Shown here in pieces: positions 55,942-64,000 of a stretch of 64,000 bases of DNA. Source of the stretch: Maribacter sedimenticola. Lineage in GTDB: Bacteria > Bacteroidota > Bacteroidia > Flavobacteriales > Flavobacteriaceae. Each line of letters begins with the position of its first letter. The first letter of the stretch is position 1. A program made the position numbers and the translations under genes. The notes beneath the pieces were generated by a model, which was not told the DNA's origin, made no database searches, and was given only the letters and a program-made list of their open reading frames with translations. The stretch spans positions 957,501 through 1,021,500 of the forward strand of contig NZ_FZNV01000001.1 of assembly GCF_900188415.1 (NCBI RefSeq). The letters are read 5' to 3'.

Positions 55942-57447
55942 TTAAAAATTAATGGTATAACTTAATGTTGCATTGGTGTTAATCCTGTCTATGTTTGCGG
56001 GGGTGGTTAATCCGGCATCGAATAAGCGCTCGTCTACATCTTGCTGAGAACGACTTAAGGCAAAGTCCAACCTACTACCTCCAAAATTATAACCTATACC
56101 ACCAGAAATTGCATTTAAATCACCTACGGTATTGCCATTGGTGTACGGACTTTGTTCAAATCTATATCCAGCACGTAAGCTAACCTGTTCTATACGATAC
56201 TCACCACCTAACCTAAATGTGGAAACTGTACCCAATTCATTAGAAATTTGGTCGTTTACGGTCTGAAAACTTGGGTCATTCGCAGGACGAAGCTCAGTAT
56301 TGGAAAAATCCTGAAAACCATAATCAAAACTCAATAATCCATTTTTGGCAAAAACCATGGCCAAACTACCGGTTAACTTGCTAGGGGTTTTAACGGTATA
56401 TGTTTCAAACACATTAATTATATTGAAATTGATAAAATTGATATCAGAATCTGCTAGATCGGAATTTATTCGTTGCGAAAAATCTTCGTTTAAACGATAC
56501 CAAGTAGGAGATTGATAACTTGCTCCCATTCGTAAGTAATCATTTAGTTTGGCTATGGCACCTAGGCTAAATGAAAAACCGTTTCCTTCGGTATTTAAAT
56601 AATTGTCAAAAGTTGTATTTTGAATTTCCGAATTGCCATCATAACCACTTTCTGTAAACTGATCATATTTAGTATATAGAATATTGTGAAAGTTCAAAGA
56701 AGCTCCCATGTAAATATTTTCTTTAAACTGAGACCCCATGTTCAACGTAAATTTACTGTTGTATCCTGTAGTTCTTCTAATAAAATCTTGATTAACTGAG
56801 CTATATGATGCATTGCTAACGTAATCTGTATTGGCGTCATCGTCTACCAATGGGTCCAAAATACCTCCATAATAACCTAAAAAAGCTTGTTGGTCCCTAA
56901 ATCCTTGTCTGGCACCTATATCGAGATAGGCCTCTTCCAAAAATTCACCATCCTGCAAAAGAATTGAACCAAAAGGGGTGCCCTGTGCATAACTTAAAAA
57001 GTAATTATCAATACCCTGGGTCGTATTGCCTGATGCCCTAAATTCATTATCAAAATTATTGACCACATCATAATTAAAGGCCAATGAAAATTTTTGCCAG
57101 TCAGAATTTTGATCGGTACTTCTAAATACGAACGTTCCCCCAATTTGATTTAATTCCAAATTATTGGTTTTCGTACCAATAGTTGTACCAAAATAGTTGG
57201 TTTCATTATCGACATTATAGGAAGAACCTGAAATGGTAAACAAACTATTATTGAAAACGGCGGAACCGGCAGGGTTGATATTCAATGCGGATAAATCGCC
57301 GCCAAGTGCTCCAAAGGCTCCACCCATAGCTTGAAATCTAGCTGTGCCCTGAAGATTTTCATTGCTATAGCGCAAGGCTTCATTAATATTTTGTGCATTA
57401 CCAACTGCGCATAACAATATGGTTATGAAAGTGATATATCTTTTCAT
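55942..57447 (-). CDS. OmpP1/FadL-family outer-membrane transporter
   Basis: A 501-residue barrel with a signal peptide (to VGNAQ). The N-terminal hatch-like region RFQAMGGAFGALGGDLSALN, followed by NPAGSAVF, is the signature of OmpP1/FadL/TodX proteins; the rest is a 14-strand-like alternating pattern ending NATLSYTINF with a terminal aromatic. Family members move hydrophobic compounds across the outer membrane. The gene is 31 nt downstream of the Gly/Tyr-rich lipoprotein gene on the same strand. Confidence 0.88.
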   Translation of the reverse strand: MKRYITFITILLCAVGNAQNINEALRYSNENLQGTARFQAMGGAFGALGGDLSALNINPAGSAVFNNSLFTISGSSYNVDNETNYFGTTIGTKTNNLELNQIGGTFVFRSTDQNSDWQKFSLAFNYDVVNNFDNEFRASGNTTQGIDNYFLSYAQGTPFGSILLQDGEFLEEAYLDIGARQGFRDQQAFLGYYGGILDPLVDDDANTDYVSNASYSSVNQDFIRRTTGYNSKFTLNMGSQFKENIYMGASLNFHNILYTKYDQFTESGYDGNSEIQNTTFDNYLNTEGNGFSFSLGAIAKLNDYLRMGASYQSPTWYRLNEDFSQRINSDLADSDINFINFNIINVFETYTVKTPSKLTGSLAMVFAKNGLLSFDYGFQDFSNTELRPANDPSFQTVNDQISNELGTVSTFRLGGEYRIEQVSLRAGYRFEQSPYTNGNTVGDLNAISGGIGYNFGGSRLDFALSRSQQDVDERLFDAGLTTPANIDRINTNATLSYTINF

Positions 57448-57478
57448 ATAATCTTTTTAAATTTAAGGATACGTGTAA

Positions 57479-58723
57479 TTAATTTCTTCTTCCGCCACTT
57501 CTGCTGGAAGATGAAGAACCTGAAGAACGAGAGCTACTACCACTTGAACTTCTCATGGATCCGGAACTTCTAGAACTGCTGCCACTTGAACTTCTCATTG
57601 TACCAGAACTTCTGGAACTGCTATTTCCTGAGCTACGAAACGTACTATTAGTAGACCTGCCTGTAGAGTAATTGTTTCCGCTACTTCTGTAGGACGATGT
57701 TCTTGGAGTAGCTATTCTACTACTGGACCTAGTTGTTCCATTATAGTATCTGCTACTTGTATTTGCATTTCTTGAGGAACTATACCTTGGTACGGCCCTT
57801 GTACTTCTACTGGTCCTATATGCCCTATTTTGGTCCACACCTACGGTTCTTCTAGTAGTGGTAGTTCCAGAATACGTTCTTGAACTACGTGTATTGGCAG
57901 AACTACGGGCGGTAGCGGTCCTTGAAGTTGTAGTCCTATATCTGGGGGAATCCCCTCTGGTATTCACGTTAGACCTACCTCTTAAGGCAGTTGCGCTAGT
58001 AGTATTGTTCAATCTAGTATAATTACCCCTCCTTGTATTATTATAGGCATAACTTCTGTTTACAAATCTGTTATTGCGGCTATAATACCTATTTCCATAT
58101 CCATATCCGTAATTGTAATAAGGATAGTTCCAGCCAAAACCAAAACCGGCATAGCCAACACCAAAACCGCGATAACCGAAACCGCCATAATTCCAATTAT
58201 TCCAACGGTTCCATCCCCATGGACTATACCATCCATAGCCATAATAAGGTCCATAACCGTAATTCCATCCCCAAAGCGGACTTGCCCAACCAAAGCCGGC
58301 CACACCCCAATTGTTCCATCCGTTATCATAAAAATTTATGCTAACACTAGTGGCGTTATCTCCCCAACCTCCATAACCTTGATAGTCATTTTCAGTTGAA
58401 TAATAATCCGTTAATTGCCCATCTTCTATATTTAGGGTATCGGTATTGGATGAATAGGAATCAATATCTGTAAAAATCTCATTATCCAATATTTCATCAT
58501 ATTGGGATGCTTTTTCCCCAAAATAAGCACTATAGGTGTTTTCTTCCTGATTTTGAGTCTGAGCAGGTCTTTTTTCTACCATTCTAGGAGCATTATCAGA
58601 ATAAATGCCATCATTGTCATAATAAGAGGCCTGTTCATACGATCCGCATGAAGCTGCTACTATGGCCATGGTTAGCAGCATTGTTAAGTTGCGAATTTTG
58701 TTGTGGGGTATTGAATATATCAT
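57479..58723 (-). CDS. Low-complexity lipoprotein: Gly/Tyr/Trp-rich middle, Ser/Arg-rich tail
   Basis: A 414-residue protein of unusual composition. The N-terminus has a positively charged region and a lipobox AASC (Cys26). Residues about 115-215 are rich in Gly, Tyr, Trp, Asn and Phe in short GYGWY/GFGFG-like units. From about 215 to the end, Arg, Ser and Thr dominate, ending in repeated [18 protein letters not shown] units. The tail is strongly basic. No known fold is evident; it is probably surface exposed and disordered. It is likely co-transcribed with the OmpP1-like gene downstream. An internal Met (58681) is a possible start, but it would lose the charged n-region. Confidence 0.78.
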   Translation of the reverse strand: MIYSIPHNKIRNLTMLLTMAIVAASCGSYEQASYYDNDGIYSDNAPRMVEKRPAQTQNQEENTYSAYFGEKASQYDEILDNEIFTDIDSYSSNTDTLNIEDGQLTDYYSTENDYQGYGGWGDNATSVSINFYDNGWNNWGVAGFGWASPLWGWNYGYGPYYGYGWYSPWGWNRWNNWNYGGFGYRGFGVGYAGFGFGWNYPYYNYGYGYGNRYYSRNNRFVNRSYAYNNTRRGNYTRLNNTTSATALRGRSNVNTRGDSPRYRTTTSRTATARSSANTRSSRTYSGTTTTRRTVGVDQNRAYRTSRSTRAVPRYSSSRNANTSSRYYNGTTRSSSRIATPRTSSYRSSGNNYSTGRSTNSTFRSSGNSSSRSSGTMRSSSGSSSRSSGSMRSSSGSSSRSSGSSSSSRSGGRRN

Positions 58724-58819
58724 CGGATCAAAATTATATTGTTGAACATATTAAAAATAACTAGTTTTACCCAATTATTATATTATAATATTCACAAAAT
58801 TTGTGCCAAACTCCAAATA

Positions 58820-60295
58820 ATGAGTAAAAATTTGACTAAGAGAAGTGAGGATTATTCCAAATGGTATAACGAATTAGTAGTTAAGGCAGACCTTGCCGAA
58901 AACTCCGGCGTTAGGGGGTGTATGGTAATAAAACCATACGGTTATGGTATTTGGGAAAAAATGCAAGCAGGCTTGGATAAAATGTTTAAGGAAACAGGTC
59001 ATGAAAATGCTTATTTTCCTTTGTTCATTCCTAAATCCTATTTTAGTAGGGAAGCTAGCCATGTGGAAGGTTTTGCTAAAGAATGTGCGGTAGTTACCCA
59101 TTATAGGCTTAAAAATGCGGATGATGGAAGTGGTGTTGTCGTAGATCCTGAAGCAAAATTAGAGGAGGAGTTGATCGTAAGACCAACATCTGAAACCATT
59201 ATTTGGGATACCTATAGAAAATGGATTCAAAGCTATAGGGATTTGCCGTTGTTGATAAATCAGTGGGCAAATGTTGTGCGTTGGGAAATGCGAACCAGGT
59301 TGTTTCTTAGAACATCAGAGTTTTTATGGCAAGAGGGGCATACTGCACATGCAACGGAGCAAGAGGCTATTGCCGAAGCCGAACAAATGATGAACGTATA
59401 TGCGGATTTTGCCGAGAACCATATGGCCGTTCCCGTTATTAAGGGGACAAAGACAGAAAGTGAACGTTTTGCAGGAGCCTTGGAAACATATTGCATAGAG
59501 GCTTTAATGCAAGACGGCAAGGCTTTACAGGCGGGAACATCACATTTTTTAGGTCAAAATTTTGCAAAGGCCTTTGACGTTAAGTTTGCTACCAAAGAAG
59601 GTGGTAAAGAATATGTTTGGGCTACCTCTTGGGGGGTGTCCACTAGATTGATGGGGGCTTTGATCATGACGCATAGCGATGATAACGGCTTGGTAATTCC
59701 TCCAAAATTGGCCCCGATACAAGTTGTGATCGTTCCAATTTATAAAGGTCTTGACCAACTTGACCTCATTTCCGAAAAAGTTATGCCTTTGGTTAAGGAG
59801 TTGAGGGCAAAAGGAATTTCGGTTAAATTTGATAATAGGGATACCCATAAACCTGGGTTTAAATTCAACGAATATGAATTAAGAGGTGTACCGGTAAGAT
59901 TAGCGGTAGGACCAAGGGATCTTGAAAATGGTACATTTGAGGTGGCACGTAGAGATACCTTGGAGAAAGAAACGGTAATGGCGGTAGATGTTGTGGATAA
60001 AATAGTGTTCTTGCTTGATGATATACAGAAAAACCTTTATCAAAAAGCACTGGATTTTCGCACAGGGCACATTACAAAAGTTGATTCTTACGATGAGTTT
60101 AAAAAAGTTTTAAAAGAAAAAGGTGGTTTCATTTCTGCCCATTGGGACGGTACCAAGGAAACCGAGGAACGTGTCAAAAATGAAACAAAAGCCACTATTA
60201 GGTGTATTCCAATTGATGCCGTTGCTGAGGATGGGGTATGTATGGTAAGCGGCAAACCATCTAATAAAAGGGTGTTATTTGCTAAAGCATATTAA
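58820..60295 (+). CDS. proS: Prolyl-tRNA synthetase (short, archaeal/eukaryal-type)
   Basis: A 491-residue class II synthetase of the shorter ProRS form without the bacterial editing insertion. The motifs are [15 protein letters not shown], the motif 2 region [15 protein letters not shown] and [19 protein letters not shown], and the C-terminal anticodon-binding and extension domains. I start at ATG 58820 ([17 protein letters not shown]); an ATG at 58739 would add 27 residues untypical of the family. It charges tRNA-Pro. Confidence 0.96.
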   Translation: MSKNLTKRSEDYSKWYNELVVKADLAENSGVRGCMVIKPYGYGIWEKMQAGLDKMFKETGHENAYFPLFIPKSYFSREASHVEGFAKECAVVTHYRLKNADDGSGVVVDPEAKLEEELIVRPTSETIIWDTYRKWIQSYRDLPLLINQWANVVRWEMRTRLFLRTSEFLWQEGHTAHATEQEAIAEAEQMMNVYADFAENHMAVPVIKGTKTESERFAGALETYCIEALMQDGKALQAGTSHFLGQNFAKAFDVKFATKEGGKEYVWATSWGVSTRLMGALIMTHSDDNGLVIPPKLAPIQVVIVPIYKGLDQLDLISEKVMPLVKELRAKGISVKFDNRDTHKPGFKFNEYELRGVPVRLAVGPRDLENGTFEVARRDTLEKETVMAVDVVDKIVFLLDDIQKNLYQKALDFRTGHITKVDSYDEFKKVLKEKGGFISAHWDGTKETEERVKNETKATIRCIPIDAVAEDGVCMVSGKPSNKRVLFAKAY

Positions 60296-60321
60296 TTTTT
60301 TTAAAAAATAATATTCAGGTG

Positions 60322-60351
60322 TTGTGATAGTAAAAAATATTTGTATTTTTG
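60322..60351 (+). promoter_or_regulatory. Bacteroidota-type promoter of the tRNA-Glu pair
   Basis: TTG (60322-60324), 19-nt spacer, then TATTTTTG (60344-60351): exactly the -33/-7 consensus TTG-N19-TAnnTTTG. The first tRNA begins 22 nt downstream of the -7 box. Confidence 0.8.
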
Positions 60352-60373
60352 CATCCGCAATTGCACAAAGTAT

Positions 60374-60445
60374 GGTCCGTTCGTCTAGGGGTTAGGACGC
60401 CAGGTTTTCATCCTGGTAACAGGGGTTCGATTCCCCTACGGACTA
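60374..60445 (+). tRNA. tRNA-Glu (anticodon TTC), copy 1
   Basis: A 72-nt cloverleaf. The acceptor stem is ggtccgt/acggact, the anticodon arm ccagg-ttttcat-cctgg with TTC anticodon, and the T arm aggggttcgattcccct. The CCA end is not encoded. Confidence 0.97.
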
Positions 60446-60504
60446 CTAAGCATTTTTGGATTTAGTTCTTTAATTGCTATTTTTAAGTTCAAGTTTAAGA
60501 TTAT

Positions 60505-60576
60505 GGTCCGTTCGTCTAGGGGTTAGGACGCCAGGTTTTCATCCTGGTAACAGGGGTTCGATTCCCCTACGGACTA
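60505..60576 (+). tRNA. tRNA-Glu (anticodon TTC), copy 2
   Basis: Identical in sequence to copy 1, 59 nt downstream of it, in the same direction. Probably expressed from the same promoter. Confidence 0.97.
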
Positions 60577-60631
60577 CTAAAAAAACATTTTCAGGATTTT
60601 AATAAATCCTATAAACAAATTAAGAGATAAA

Positions 60632-60883
60632 ATGGCAAATCACAAGTCAGCGTTAAAGAGAATCAGAAGAAACGAAGCAGTACGTTTACGTAACAAATAT
60701 CAGCACAAGACAATGCGTAACGCATTGAGAAAATTACGTGCAGAGGAGGATAAAAAGGCTGCTGAAACCTTGTTTCCTACTGTTGTTGGTATGATCGATC
60801 GTTTGGCTAAGCGTAATATTATCCATGATAATAAAGCGGCCAACTTAAAAAGTAAACTAGCTAAGCATGTAGCTGCTTTATAA
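60632..60883 (+). CDS. rpsT: 30S ribosomal protein S20
   Basis: An 83-residue basic protein starting [20 protein letters not shown] with the typical helical S20 pattern. It binds 16S rRNA early in 30S assembly. It lies directly downstream of the two tRNA-Glu genes and ends at a strong terminator, so tRNAs and rpsT may share a transcript. Confidence 0.98.
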   Translation: MANHKSALKRIRRNEAVRLRNKYQHKTMRNALRKLRAEEDKKAAETLFPTVVGMIDRLAKRNIIHDNKAANLKSKLAKHVAAL

Positions 60884-60900
60884 TACCATATTTTAATAGT

Positions 60901-60938
60901 ATAAAAAGCCTTCCTTTTTTAGGAAGGCTTTTTTTATT
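60901..60938 (+). terminator. Terminator after rpsT
   Basis: aaaaagccttcct (60903-60915) and aggaaggcttttt (60921-60933) with a T-run continuing to 60935. Confidence 0.9.
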
Positions 60939-60992
60939 TACAACCATTATAATAATGTGCGGTTAGCGTTGGTAACCTATATAAAGTTAATT

Positions 60993-61676
60993 CTACCAAC
61001 CGTACCTGGGTGTGACTCTTTTCATGGATATAAAACCTATGATGAAGCAAGTATACATTGCCGCAATAGAAGCGTAATGCAAATTGGTTAGACCAAGTTG
61101 AATATATATGTCATATTTAAACGAAAGTAGATACATGGTTATAGGATAGCAGCTGTAGAAGATTAGTAATCCTGTACTTACCCAAAAGAGTAGTGTAGTA
61201 TAACGTTGTGTTCTTGGAATCTTGGAATTTAATTCCCTCAAATAAGTTAGTGCCCCAAATATAAGTAGTAACGACCCAATAATAATTGCCAAAACTTGTG
61301 GTTCTGTATAAAAATCTTGTATCCATAAATTAATAATACAGGTAAGCAAAAATGCCATACCTCCATATTTGATAATTTCTTTATGTAGAGTATTTGTGGA
61401 TAGTTTGTAGTAGATGTAAAGAAAATAGAGGTAGAAGATGATATCAAATATGTTGAAAATTGGCGTATTATAGTTATAGTATTCTTCTTTGTATATAATT
61501 TGAATATCATCAATATCACGAATAATCATACCAAATAATTCTGTTAACATAGTGTAGGTGAAAAGTATAGGTAAATACTTTAGTATGGAATTGTAATAGT
61601 GTTTATATGTGCCAATGGACAATACTAAGGCCAGTGCATAAAAAAGGATAAAGTAATTATTTATAAGGTATTCCAA
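60993..61676 (-). CDS. Integral membrane protein of unknown function, paralogue 1
   Basis: A 227-residue protein of six to seven hydrophobic helices with many Tyr residues. It shares a pattern with the next gene: NNYFILFYALALVLSIGTYK and KDNYYMLVYAITLFVSLASY start the two; TYTMLTELFG/AYTFFNEVLG, LLFWVSTGLLIFYSCYP/LMFWVSLALFIFYSIFP also align. This indicates tandem duplication and divergence. No domain is recognised. It is last in an apparent three-gene unit, 41 nt after its paralogue. Confidence 0.78.
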   Translation of the reverse strand: MEYLINNYFILFYALALVLSIGTYKHYYNSILKYLPILFTYTMLTELFGMIIRDIDDIQIIYKEEYYNYNTPIFNIFDIIFYLYFLYIYYKLSTNTLHKEIIKYGGMAFLLTCIINLWIQDFYTEPQVLAIIIGSLLLIFGALTYLRELNSKIPRTQRYTTLLFWVSTGLLIFYSCYPITMYLLSFKYDIYIQLGLTNLHYASIAAMYTCFIIGFISMKRVTPRYGW

Positions 61677-61717
61677 TATGTTTTAGCGCTAGGGTAACTA
61701 TGATTATTTATTAATGA

Positions 61718-62392
61718 TTATCTAAATGCCAATTTTCTGCTTTTTAAAAAACCGAAAATGAATAAAGTGTACATTATAACTATTAATACATTTAGTAAGG
61801 AGCGCAAATCATATTTAACCCAAATTTCATATTGAGTGTAGCCTATGACGTATATGACTGGAAAAATGGAATAAAATATGAATAGGGCCAAGCTAACCCA
61901 GAACATAAGGTTATGTGCTTGGTAAATATCTTCATCCAATTCCTTTTTGTCCTTAAAATATAAGACAATGCAAATGACCAATAACCATGAACTAATGGCC
62001 AATGCATAATATAAATTGGTCTCTAGCGGATTTTGAAAAAAGGTGCTGACAATGTATGCAATCAAAAAAATAAAGAAGAATGAAAATATATACTTTTTAT
62101 AACGCTTGTTATGTATGAGCTGCCAATAGACTCGATAAAAAAATGCAAAGAAAATTAAGGCGTATATATTATAAATTACATCGTTGAAATTACTGTATTG
62201 CACATTTTGAAAGAAGGAAATTTCATCATAGGTACGTACCAAATAGCCTAATACTTCATTAAAGAAAGTATAGGCAATAATAATTGGAAAGTATTTTAAA
62301 ACAGTATCGTAATATTTTCTATATGAAGCTAGCGACACAAATAATGTTATCGCATATACCAGCATATAATAATTATCCTTAATGAAAGACAT
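61718..62392 (-). CDS. Integral membrane protein of unknown function, paralogue 2
   Basis: A 224-residue multi-helix protein, the upstream copy of the tandem pair. Conserved features shared with its neighbour are listed there; it starts MSFIKDNYYM and ends with a basic FLKSRKLAFR tail. Charged residues lie in short loops, and no enzymatic motif is seen. The gene lies 21 nt after the lipoprotein gene on the same strand. Confidence 0.78.
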   Translation of the reverse strand: MSFIKDNYYMLVYAITLFVSLASYRKYYDTVLKYFPIIIAYTFFNEVLGYLVRTYDEISFFQNVQYSNFNDVIYNIYALIFFAFFYRVYWQLIHNKRYKKYIFSFFFIFLIAYIVSTFFQNPLETNLYYALAISSWLLVICIVLYFKDKKELDEDIYQAHNLMFWVSLALFIFYSIFPVIYVIGYTQYEIWVKYDLRSLLNVLIVIMYTLFIFGFLKSRKLAFR

Positions 62393-62413
62393 ATGTGATA
62401 TGCATAAGCTAAA

Positions 62414-63079
62414 TTAGAAATCTGTTTTTGGCGGCGGACCACCTTGGCCAAAATTTAAAGCTAAACTTTTACTGTCCTGTAAATTTGAGTTTAAGGTAAA
62501 GGTGGGCATTATACCTGCATGGGCTTTTTGTGTTTGGCCTATATGTACACCAATTCCGTCTGTGCTAGAATCTTTCCAATCCTTTATCAATTCTGCCTTG
62601 CCGTTACTTCCAATAAAAAATCCATAATTAATCCCGCCCTTATCCAAGGTTGGAACCATAAAAATTGAGTTCTGTCTTTTGTGGATTACTTTTTTGCCAT
62701 TAGGAAATTTATCGGAGTTGGGGTAGTTGGCAAAATATAATCTTAATTTAGTTACTTTATTAACTCCCGCATCTTTTGCTTCTTGATCTATGTATGCTAT
62801 GTATTGCTTAATAGTGTCATAATCGAAATCCACAAATCTTCCGGCTGTAAAGTCTTCATCTTGTTCTCTTTGTTGCTCGTATGGTTCAATAAGTGTTACT
62901 CTGTGTTTGGTATAATTGTCATAAATGACATTTGCCTCATCCAAAGAAATGATATTGGCGGGAGCCTCTACTACTGGAGGAACTGGTTTTTCTTTTTTTG
63001 GTTCTTGGTTGCAACTTACTATACTTAACATTAATAATGAACATAACATTAGTGTAGCAATGGAATTTGGTCTTTTCAT
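62414..63079 (-). CDS. Lipoprotein of unknown function
   Basis: A 221-residue lipoprotein with a lipobox LSIVSC (Cys23) and a Lys/Pro-rich linker (EPKKEKPVPPVVEAPAN). The mature domain contains an acidic EQQREQDEDFTAGRFVDFDY segment and a beta-rich C-terminal half ending GQGGPPPKTDF. It is the first gene of a unit with two paralogous membrane proteins. No family is recognised. Confidence 0.75.
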   Translation of the reverse strand: MKRPNSIATLMLCSLLMLSIVSCNQEPKKEKPVPPVVEAPANIISLDEANVIYDNYTKHRVTLIEPYEQQREQDEDFTAGRFVDFDYDTIKQYIAYIDQEAKDAGVNKVTKLRLYFANYPNSDKFPNGKKVIHKRQNSIFMVPTLDKGGINYGFFIGSNGKAELIKDWKDSSTDGIGVHIGQTQKAHAGIMPTFTLNSNLQDSKSLALNFGQGGPPPKTDF

Positions 63080-63217
63080 TTTCCGGGAATTAAGGTTATT
63101 AATGAGAAAATTGTTAAAAGACTGGGGGAGGGATCTTTTATTATTATGTTAAAGATATAAAAAAATAGTAGTGATAACGATTTGCCAAGGGTCAAGAATG
63201 TGTTATTTAAAGAATAA

Positions 63218-63252
63218 AAAAAGCCCGATTTCATTTGAAATCGGGCTTTTTG
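63218..63252. terminator. Stem-loop terminator downstream of rho
   Basis: aaaaagcccgatttca and tgaaatcgggcttttt form a stem around 63218-63251, 15 nt beyond the rho stop (63267, minus). Confidence 0.85.
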
Positions 63253-63266
63253 TTAATTTTTATCAA

Positions 63267-64000
63267 TTACTGATTCATGGTCATTAGGAACTCTTCATTG
63301 TTCTTGGTTTGTTTAAAACGCTGTTCAATAAACTCCATTGCCTCTACCGGATTCATATCTGCAAGGTATTTACGCATTATCCACATACGTTGCAATGTAT
63401 TTTCATCCAGTAACATATCATCTCTTCGTGTACTTGATGAGGTAAGGTCAATAGCAGGGAATATTCTTCTATTGGCAATTTTACGATCCAATTGAAGTTC
63501 CATGTTGCCGGTACCTTTAAACTCCTCAAAGATTACCTCGTCCATTTTTGAACCGGTCTCTGTTAATGCCGTTGCAATGATCGAAAGTGATCCGCCTCCT
63601 TCAATATTACGTGCTGCACCAAAGAATCGTTTAGGTTTGTGCAACGCATTGGCATCCACACCACCACTTAATACCTTACCTGACGCTGGCTGCACCGTGT
63701 TATAAGCTCTGGCCAAACGTGTTATGGAATCAAGAAGGATAACTACATCATGACCGCACTCTACCAATCGCTTGGCTTTTTCCAATACAATATTGGCAAC
63801 GCGTACATGTTCTGTAGGTTCCTTGTCAAACGTAGAGGCGACTACTTCCCCACGAACATTACGTTGCATGTCCGTAACCTCTTCAGGACGTTCATCGATC
63901 AATAATATTATCTGGTAAACTTCTGGGTGATTGGCGGCGATACCATTGGCTATATCCTTTAATAGCATGGTCTTACCAGATTTTGGTTGCGACACGATCA
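63267..64000 (-). CDS. rho: Transcription termination factor Rho, C-terminal part
   Basis: The last ~244 residues of Rho; the frame continues beyond the right edge and the N-terminal RNA-binding domain is outside. Walker A is PKSGKTM, followed by [14 protein letters not shown], the Walker B region [16 protein letters not shown] and SGGVDANAL. It is an RNA-dependent ATPase and helicase that releases transcripts. The last residues include MTMNQ. Confidence 0.96.
   Translation of the reverse strand, partial: IVSQPKSGKTMLLKDIANGIAANHPEVYQIILLIDERPEEVTDMQRNVRGEVVASTFDKEPTEHVRVANIVLEKAKRLVECGHDVVILLDSITRLARAYNTVQPASGKVLSGGVDANALHKPKRFFGAARNIEGGGSLSIIATALTETGSKMDEVIFEEFKGTGNMELQLDRKIANRRIFPAIDLTSSSTRRDDMLLDENTLQRMWIMRKYLADMNPVEAMEFIEQRFKQTKNNEEFLMTMNQ

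Larger units (their letters stand above)
60371..60580 (+). repeat. Tandem duplication of a 79-bp tRNA-Glu unit
   Basis: The segments 60371-60449 and 60502-60580 are identical, offset by 131 nt. The intervening 52 nt are not similar. Confidence 0.95.

Noticed and set aside
58033-58344. Frames opposite and in another phase to the Gly/Tyr-rich region
   Set aside because: Low-complexity DNA gives open frames in several phases; only the 57479-58723 frame has a lipobox and sensible start.
60371-60580. Attachment-site duplication of a genomic island at tRNA-Glu
   Set aside because: The two full tRNA copies are separated by only 52 nt, with no integrase; it is a simple tandem tRNA duplication.

Overview
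The window looks like chromosomal DNA from a marine-type member of the Flavobacteriaceae (Bacteroidota). It is AT-rich. It carries two proteins with the CHU_C-type gliding/type IX secretion (T9SS) sorting domain, a fused SecDF, DUF2911, DUF6588-like and OmpP1/FadL-like proteins, and the eukaryote/archaeal-length ProS. Shine-Dalgarno sequences are scarce, and a -33/-7 promoter of Bacteroidota type (TTG, 19 nt, TATTTTTG) lies before a tRNA pair. I see no insertion sequence, prophage, CRISPR array or other sign of recent transfer. The genus is not resolved.

Layout. 1-7.7 kb: the end of a serine-hydrolase gene, a Gfo/Idh/MocA oxidoreductase with an FGE-fold protein, a GH63-type glucosidase, an AraC regulator and a cupin. 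7.8-11.5 kb: an NTT-like carrier fused to HEAT-like repeats, and a class A beta-lactamase-fold hydrolase. 11.8-15.0 kb: a tight three-gene operon (PLP enzyme, DUF1611 protein, dipeptide-epimerase-family enzyme), probably for D-amino-acid or murein-peptide metabolism. 15.0-24.8 kb: FtsE, a large TPR protein with an outer-membrane barrel, a duplicated lipoprotein, an OmpA-like protein and a NIPSNAP protein. 25.0-28.9 kb: an MFS carrier, then a three-gene signalling operon in which a stand-alone ethylene-receptor-like membrane domain precedes a histidine kinase and a response regulator. 29.0-40.1 kb: NYN-LOTUS protein, amidohydrolase, DUF2911, asparagine synthetase B, CsbD, GyrB, barrel and lipoprotein genes, malate dehydrogenase. 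40.2-47.5 kb: a SecDF unit, and opposite it an lgt-DUF192-GNAT-ModF-like operon with yidD. 47.6-52.1 kb: aldehyde dehydrogenase with DUF779 and a divergent AraC regulator, then CysRS. 52.5-58.7 kb: two T9SS cargo proteins, an OmpP1-like barrel and an unusual Gly/Tyr/Trp then Ser/Arg-rich lipoprotein. 58.8-64 kb: ProRS, two identical tRNA-Glu genes, S20, an uncharacterised lipoprotein plus two membrane paralogues, and the C-terminal part of Rho.

The strongest leads are the split ethylene-receptor-like operon (26482-28901), where every ethylene-site residue I compared is kept at ETR1 spacing, and the PLP/DUF1611/epimerase operon (11776-14983). The latter resembles the DgcN/DgcA D-glutamate route but adds a PLP enzyme. 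Most other genes are ordinary housekeeping or envelope genes. Convergent pairs are usually separated by clear stem-loop terminators, listed individually.
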